Positions 5,870 to 9,529 of a DNA stretch of 9,529 bases are shown here, in pieces (position 1 is the first letter of the stretch; each line of letters begins with the position of its first letter). The notes under the pieces are model-generated. The model did no database searches. It saw only the letters and a list, made by a program, of their open reading frames with translations, and was not told where the DNA came from. The translations under genes were made by a program, and so were the position numbers. Origin of the DNA: Verrucomicrobiota bacterium (lineage in GTDB: Bacteria; Verrucomicrobiota; Verrucomicrobiia; Verrucomicrobiales; Akkermansiaceae); contig WBXE01000091.1 of assembly GCA_008932955.1 (NCBI GenBank), positions 1 through 9,529 on the forward strand, read 5' to 3'.

Positions 5870-6282
5870 GGCTTTGGTGAACGATTCAACCGGCACGGTA
5901 TCACGCCCCCAAGTGAAGTCCACCGCGCATTTCTAGTAAATAGGCTGCTTTGGGTTCTTTGGGGAGCTGGGACATCGTATTAAGGGACAGATAAATAGTA
6001 CTCTTGGGTGCTTGGGCAGCGGGATGGGATGGTCACCCGCACCCAGCCGTCGCTCGCATCGCTATCCACGGCGGCATCGCCGCCGATGAGTAGGTGCAGC
6101 CGCTGGCGCAGGCTGCGGATGCCGAGGCCGGTGGAGCAGCCGGTGCCCAACACAGACAGATACTCTGTGCCTTAGTTGATGATCGAAACGATCCAGAGGA
6201 CATAGCGCGAGCCGAGCGAGAGGCGACGTTTGCTGCTCCATCTTCGCCTCATCCCACGTTGCTGAGGCGCTCACAGGTTGGC
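5870..6282. other. Gene-poor stretch of about 410 bases
   Basis: No intact gene is visible on either strand. It holds the kinase remnant described separately. Upstream of that remnant, after a TAA at 6174-6172, the same minus-strand frame is open from 6270 to 6175 and reads RRLSLGSRYVLWIVSIIN, which I do not recognise. CGCCTC at 6245-6250 can pair with GAGGCG either at 6264-6269 or at 6220-6225, giving two mutually exclusive 6-bp stems just downstream of the PAC2 stop. Neither has a U-tract. A putative promoter for the lipoprotein operon should lie here, but I see no convincing -35/-10 pair. Confidence 0.6.
5980..6171 (-). pseudogene. C-terminal remnant of a histidine kinase (HATPase_c domain, LytS/NarL-partner type)
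   Basis: A minus-strand reading frame of 63 codons bounded by TAA stops at 6174-6172 and 5982-5980, with no start codon. It reads STGLGIRSLRQRLHLLIGG (about 6135-6079) and then a region ending GWVRVTIPSRCPS. The G-L-G-I-R-x-L-R-x-R-L pattern is the G2 box and following helix of the ATP-binding domain of sensor kinases, and W-V-x-V-T-I-P is its usual last strand. The rest of the kinase (dimerisation domain, N box, G1 box, sensor) is absent and no response regulator gene is adjacent, so this is a decayed fragment rather than a gene. The left part before STGLG (GTEYLSVLGTGC) may already be foreign sequence. The match is short, hence moderate confidence. Confidence 0.55.
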
Positions 6283-7215
6283 TCAACCCGGCTGTTTGAA
6301 CAAGTCGAGGAAGCGGTCCTCGTAGGCCTGAAAGACCTTGAGGCGGTCGAGGGCCTGCTTGAGCTCATAGGCCCTTGAGCGATCAATGCGAGCTACGGCG
6401 AAGAGATCCTCGAGCTGCTGTTGGTCGCGATCACTGAGACGGGGTGATGATTTTTCCGACTCCACTTCCTCCGGCGTTGCAGCAGGCTCACCCGTCACTC
6501 CCACAGAATTTTCCAAGCGATGAAGAAATTCCTCCAGCCCTTTTTCCACTTGCCGGGACTGGTTCTGCAATTCCTTGAAGTCGATGGCCACTGCGGCCAT
6601 GGCGCTAAACGTCCGCAGGACTGCCAGCGAGGCTTTTGGAAATGGAAACTGGGAGAACACATGCGGCATTTCGCCCAGCAGACAGCCGCCTTTCATTCCA
6701 TTATCGGCGGCCACCCCGAGCAGCACCCCGTTGAGACCGCTGATTTGGGCATCGTCGAGCACCTGCACATCAAGGCGCTTGAACCTTGCCAGCGTGTCGC
6801 GGTCAATAGCGGCTCCGAACACCCGCGAGTTATGTTCGGGACGCATCTGGGTGGCCATGGCGGCAAAAGTGAAGACGCGCTGGACCCGGAGTTTTTGCGC
6901 CAAGCTGATAAGTTTGGCGCAAAACGCCGCGCCCTTGGTCGGCGGCTGGGCTTCACCGATAAATACAATTAGATCATGGGTGTGCGCTGGATTTTGCCAC
7001 AGAAACAAGCGGCTGCGAGGCAGCACGCTGGTAAGAATCAGGCCATCCTTCACCTCGACGCGTTCCAGATCGAAAAACTCGCGGGCGGGGAATTCCGCCA
7101 GCAAATGCATGCCGAGTTTTGCCATGAGGTAATAGCCGGCGCTGATAGCCACCGCGCCCATTCCCGGCCATGCGGCGATGAGCCATGGGTCGTTGAGCTG
7201 TTGCTCATTATCCAT
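6283..7215 (-). CDS. PAC2-family protein
   Basis: A 310-residue protein from the ATG at 7215; a GTG at 7230 would add five residues. Residues about 8-230 match the PAC2 fold (COG1938/COG2047, named for eukaryotic proteasome assembly chaperone 2): the opening DPWLIAAWPGMGAVAISAGY (9-28) is the family signature, followed by the FIGEAQPP loop (85-92), the RVFTFAAMATQM strand (113-124) and SGLNGVLLGVAADNGMKGGCLLGEMP (159-184, cited by position). The C-terminal 70 residues are an extra module: an acidic linker (about 240-262) and a charged helical region probably forming a helix-turn-helix or coiled coil (263-308). Bacterial PAC2 proteins have no settled function, and no proteasome gene is visible here. 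A long dyad lies directly upstream of the start. The gene follows nuoE by about 160-175 bases. Confidence 0.88.
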   Translation of the reverse strand: MDNEQQLNDPWLIAAWPGMGAVAISAGYYLMAKLGMHLLAEFPAREFFDLERVEVKDGLILTSVLPRSRLFLWQNPAHTHDLIVFIGEAQPPTKGAAFCAKLISLAQKLRVQRVFTFAAMATQMRPEHNSRVFGAAIDRDTLARFKRLDVQVLDDAQISGLNGVLLGVAADNGMKGGCLLGEMPHVFSQFPFPKASLAVLRTFSAMAAVAIDFKELQNQSRQVEKGLEEFLHRLENSVGVTGEPAATPEEVESEKSSPRLSDRDQQQLEDLFAVARIDRSRAYELKQALDRLKVFQAYEDRFLDLFKQPG

Positions 7216-7237
7216 GCTTTCAACATGCACCCGATAC

Positions 7238-7267
7238 GTGTCTGGTCAATGGCCATTGAGGAGACAC
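7238..7267. promoter_or_regulatory. 30-bp imperfect dyad immediately upstream of the PAC2 gene
   Basis: A perfect 14-bp palindrome, TCAATGGCCATTGA (7246-7259), is flanked by a GG mismatch on each side and then by complementary arms GTGTCT (7238-7243) and AGACAC (7262-7267). In all, 26 of 30 positions are symmetric. It ends 8 bases before the GTG and 23 before the ATG of the PAC2 gene. The absence of a loop and the closeness to the start favour an operator for a dimeric regulator over a terminator, but no regulator gene is nearby. Confidence 0.4.
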
Positions 7268-7275
7268 CACTGAGC

Positions 7276-7389
7276 TCAACCGACCATTAACAGCAAGTCT
7301 TCGTCAACGGTGTTGATGCCGCCAATGCCGAAGTTATCGACCACTACCTCGGTGACATTGGGCAGGGAAACTCCTGAGATTCTGGCGCT
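7276..7389 (-). pseudogene. Possible coding relic directly after nuoE
   Basis: Immediately past the nuoE stop, in the same frame, 37 codons stay open to a TGA at 7278-7276 and read RISGVSLPNVTEVV then DNFGIGGINTVDEDLLLMVG. The composition (alternating hydrophobic and acidic, GC-rich third positions) looks protein-like, but there is no good start codon. The opposite strand is also open here (7291-7377, containing VDAANAEVIDHYLGDIG), so the coding strand is not certain. It could be the 3' end of a lost gene or chance. Confidence 0.25.
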
Positions 7390-7959
7390 TCAGCTCGCGT
7401 AGGCTTGCAAGAGCGCCTCGGCCTTGTCGGCGGCGATGCCTTCATGGAAATCGTCGTTGACCATGCACACCGGGGCACTGCCGCAGGAGGCGAGGCACTC
7501 GGCGAACTCGACGGAGAAATTCCCGCAGGGCGACACCGCGATGGGGTGATGATGGGGATCGGCGTGCGAGCGGTCGATGCCGGTGAGTTCGCACAAGCGC
7601 TCCATGAGTTCGTGACTGCCGCCCATCGCGCAGGAGAGCGTGCGGCAGACGCGGATGTGATACTTGCCGGGCGCGGATTGCCGAAACCCCGGATAGAAGC
7701 TAACCACTTCAAGCACCTTGATCGCTTCCAGTTCGAGGCTCGCGGCCACCCAATCAATGGCGGCGGCGGAGATGAAGCCGAAGCGCTGCTGGACGAGGTG
7801 CAGCAGCGGCAGGGTGGCGGATCGCTTGTCAGACGGGTAATGGGCAATGCGTTCGGCCGCCGCCGCCGCCAGCTCCGGAGTCACGGCGAAGGGGGTGAAG
7901 TGCGGGCTGCCCGGCGTGGCGTGCGAGGCGATGGATTCGTCAAGAATGGAATGGGACAT
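7390..7959 (-). CDS. nuoE: NADH-quinone oxidoreductase subunit E (complex I 24 kDa subunit)
   Basis: Thioredoxin-like [2Fe-2S] subunit of the NADH-dehydrogenase module of respiratory complex I, 189 residues, on the cytoplasmic arm. The helical N-terminal part (about 28-95) contains PLLHLVQQRFGFIS and the family-typical VLEVVSFYPGF. The N1a cluster ligands are Cys105 and Cys110 (VCRTLSC) and Cys155 and Cys159 (ECLASCGSAP). The spacing from the second to the third cysteine is 45 residues, where Thermus Nqo2 has 36; the extra residues are a His-rich insert, DPHHHPIAVSPCGNFSVEF. The ATG at 7959 follows an 8-bp repeat array and a duplicated TGAGATTTCA (plus strand 7965-7974 and 7979-7988), with no Shine-Dalgarno motif. 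nuoD lies 105 bases upstream. nuoF, the usual next gene and physical partner, does not follow. Confidence 0.96.
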   Translation of the reverse strand: MSHSILDESIASHATPGSPHFTPFAVTPELAAAAAERIAHYPSDKRSATLPLLHLVQQRFGFISAAAIDWVAASLELEAIKVLEVVSFYPGFRQSAPGKYHIRVCRTLSCAMGGSHELMERLCELTGIDRSHADPHHHPIAVSPCGNFSVEFAECLASCGSAPVCMVNDDFHEGIAADKAEALLQAYAS

Positions 7960-7982
7960 GGGTCTGAGATTTCAAATTTGAG

Positions 7983-8062
7983 ATTTCAGCATTTCAGCAT
8001 TTCAGCATTTCAGCATTTCAGCATTTCAGCATTTCAGCATTTCAGCGTTTCAGCGTTTCAGA
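7983..8062. repeat. 8-bp tandem array filling the nuoD-nuoE spacer
   Basis: Plus-strand unit ATTTCAGC occurs in eight perfect head-to-tail copies (7983-8046), followed by GTTTCAGC and GTTTCAGA (8047-8062). The array starts two bases after the nuoD stop codon on the coding strand and takes up 80 of the 105 bases between the two genes. On the transcribed sense strand the unit is GCTGAAAT, which places an ATG and a TGA in every reading frame. Confidence 0.98.
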
Positions 8063-8064
8063 GT

Positions 8065-9324
8065 TTACCTATCGCACTCGCCCATGACGAAATCCAGCGA
8101 GCCGAGGATGGCGGGCACGTCGGAGACCATGTGGCCGGGCAACAGGCGTGAAATGATGGATAGGTTGCAGAACGAAGGGCTGCGGATTTTGAGACGATAC
8201 GGGACGCCGCCGCCTTTGGAATGAATGTAGAACCCGAGTTCGCCTTTGGGGTTTTCCGCCGCGAAGTAAACCTCGCCCGGCGGCGCATCAATGCCTTGCG
8301 TGGCCACAATGAAATGATGGATCAATTCCTCCATCGACATGAGCACACGCTCCTTGTTAGGAAGCATGCTCTTCGGGTCGGCTAGATTGACCGGGCCGGT
8401 TGGCATGGTGTCGAGCACCTGGCGGCAGATGGCGACGGACTGGCGCACTTCCTCCATGCGCACGAGGTAGCGGGCGTAGCAATCGCCCTCGTCGGCGACG
8501 GGCACGTCGAACTCATACTTTTCGTAGCCGAGGTAGGGGCGGTCTTTGCGCAGGTCGCGCGGCACGCCGGAGGCGCGCAGGTTGGGGCCGGTCATGCCCC
8601 AGGCGATGGCCGACTCGCGACTGATCACCCCGATGTCTATCATCCGGTCGCGGAAAATCTTGTTCTTATCGAGCAGCTTGGACACCTCCTCCAGAGCGAT
8701 GAGGCACTCGTGGAGGAATGTTCTAACTGAAGTTTCGAAACCCGGCGGCATATCGCGGAGTTGGCCGCCGACGCGGGTGTAGGAGGTGGTGAAGCGAGCG
8801 CCGGTGAGTTGTTCGCAGAGGTTGTAGATCTTTTCCCGCTCGGTCATGGTGTAGAGAAACACCGTCATCGCGCCGACATCCATCGCACACACCCCAATTC
8901 CTAACAAATGAGAGGAGATCCGGGCCAATTCGCAGCATAGCACCCGCAAGGCTTGGCCGCGTGGTGGCAGCGTCCAGTCCATGAGTTTTTCCACCGCGCA
9001 GGCATAGGCCACATTGTTGGCCAGTGGCGCAAGGTAGTCCAAACGGTCCGTGTAGGGCACAAACTGGTTGTAGTGCATGCTCTCGGCAATCTTTTCATCG
9101 CCGCGGTGGAGGAAGCCGACATCGGGGTTGGCGGAGTGGATAATTTCGCCGTCGAGTTCCAAGATGAGACGCAGCACGCCATGGGTGGCGGGGTGCGACG
9201 GGCCCATATTGAGGACCATGCGTTCGCCGACCATGTCGGGGGTAGCCGCGTGGTATAGTTCGACGGCCTTCGCCGCGCGGGCGAGGGGGTCCGGGGCGTT
9301 CAGTTCAGTGGTGGAGGTGCTCAT
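8065..9324 (-). CDS. nuoD: NADH-quinone oxidoreductase subunit D (complex I 49 kDa subunit)
   Basis: Peripheral-arm subunit of complex I, 419 residues, that with NuoB forms the quinone-reduction site. It is of the usual length and complete at both ends. Characteristic blocks are NMGPSHPATHGVLRL (39-53) with the quinone-site histidines 44 and 48, DVGFLHRGDEKIAE (68-81), PYTDRLDYLAPL (90-101) with Tyr97 equivalent to the quinone-binding tyrosine, GARFTTSYTRVGG, and the closing GSLDFVMGECDR. The latter corresponds to the GE(V/C)DR end of the family, where the ancestral hydrogenase nickel ligands have been lost. The ATG at 9324 has no Shine-Dalgarno motif. Upstream lie about 75 bases of ordinary sequence and then more than 129 bases of 10-bp and 7-bp repeats, in the place where nuoC would be expected. 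Transcription probably continues into nuoE. Confidence 0.98.
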   Translation of the reverse strand: MSTSTTELNAPDPLARAAKAVELYHAATPDMVGERMVLNMGPSHPATHGVLRLILELDGEIIHSANPDVGFLHRGDEKIAESMHYNQFVPYTDRLDYLAPLANNVAYACAVEKLMDWTLPPRGQALRVLCCELARISSHLLGIGVCAMDVGAMTVFLYTMTEREKIYNLCEQLTGARFTTSYTRVGGQLRDMPPGFETSVRTFLHECLIALEEVSKLLDKNKIFRDRMIDIGVISRESAIAWGMTGPNLRASGVPRDLRKDRPYLGYEKYEFDVPVADEGDCYARYLVRMEEVRQSVAICRQVLDTMPTGPVNLADPKSMLPNKERVLMSMEELIHHFIVATQGIDAPPGEVYFAAENPKGELGFYIHSKGGGVPYRLKIRSPSFCNLSIISRLLPGHMVSDVPAILGSLDFVMGECDR

Positions 9325-9400
9325 GCGTATCGCCGCGCCGAATAAGGCGCTAAAACACCCGTCGCCGCAAGGCGTTTGTGAAAATTGTTCAGGCGGCCCA

Positions 9401-9529
<129 letters not shown>

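Noticed and set aside
6062..6286. Minus-strand open frame of 74 codons downstream of the PAC2 gene
   Set aside because: Composition (RHPQPAPAAAPTHRRRCRRG) is that of an out-of-frame reading through the kinase remnant; no motif and no start signal.
7983..8062. CRISPR or transposon end
   Set aside because: A simple octamer microsatellite with no spacers, no inverted termini and no transposase.
7405..8151. Plus-strand open frame of 248 codons including a repetitive HFSISAFQ segment
   Set aside because: Antisense to nuoE and nuoD; the repetitive segment is only the 8-bp array translated, open because ATTTCAGC has no stop in any plus frame.
9335..9374. Small hairpins upstream of nuoD (GCGCC/GGCGC at 9335-9350; CGCC-GCAA-GGCG at 9363-9374)
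   Set aside because: Stems of 4-5 bp are expected by chance in GC-rich DNA and have no other supporting feature.

Overview
The window looks like chromosomal DNA of a moderately GC-rich bacterium, most likely a member of the Verrucomicrobiota or a close PVC relative. This rests on protein style (a stand-alone PAC2-family protein, a small secreted EF-hand protein, an archaeal-GlmU-like hexapeptide protein, lipoprotein-type cell-wall enzyme), on the near absence of Shine-Dalgarno sequences, and on AT-rich tandem and dispersed repeats filling the spacers. The phylum is an inference; no rRNA or other marker is present.

Layout. The plus strand carries only the 3' end of an aconitase A gene (2-646). 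It converges, with 7 bases between stop codons, on a long run of minus-strand genes. Read in the direction of transcription (right to left) these are nuoD (9324-8065), nuoE (7959-7390), a PAC2-family gene (7215-6283), a small lipoprotein gene (5869-5540) whose stop overlaps the start of a lipoprotein D,D-carboxypeptidase (5543-4587), bioF (4315-3131), ftsY (2970-2119), a secreted EF-hand protein (1987-1670) and a left-handed beta-helix nucleotidyltransferase-like protein (1560-654). Between the lipoprotein and PAC2 genes lies a gene-poor stretch holding a broken C-terminal piece of a histidine kinase.

How the genes work together. NuoD and NuoE are peripheral-arm subunits of respiratory complex I. 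Aconitase feeds the TCA cycle that supplies its NADH. FtsY is the SRP receptor that helps insert membrane proteins. BioF makes the first committed biotin precursor. The lipoprotein pair is a translationally coupled envelope unit. The rest is ordinary housekeeping with no clear shared pathway.

The most unusual content is in the spacers. An 8-bp repeat (8 perfect plus 2 variant copies) fills the nuoD-nuoE gap. A 10-bp array running into a 7-bp array (at least 11 copies, continuing off the window) lies upstream of nuoD and has no T on the plus strand for 139 bases. A 23-bp array sharing the 11-mer AGACAGAAGAC lies between bioF and ftsY. bioF is flanked on both sides by copies of a 12-mer followed by similar sequence, and both its 5' extension and its C-terminal tail are written in repeat-like DNA. 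I see no defence system, CRISPR, transposase, tRNA or rRNA. The repeats are the best candidate for something poorly described.
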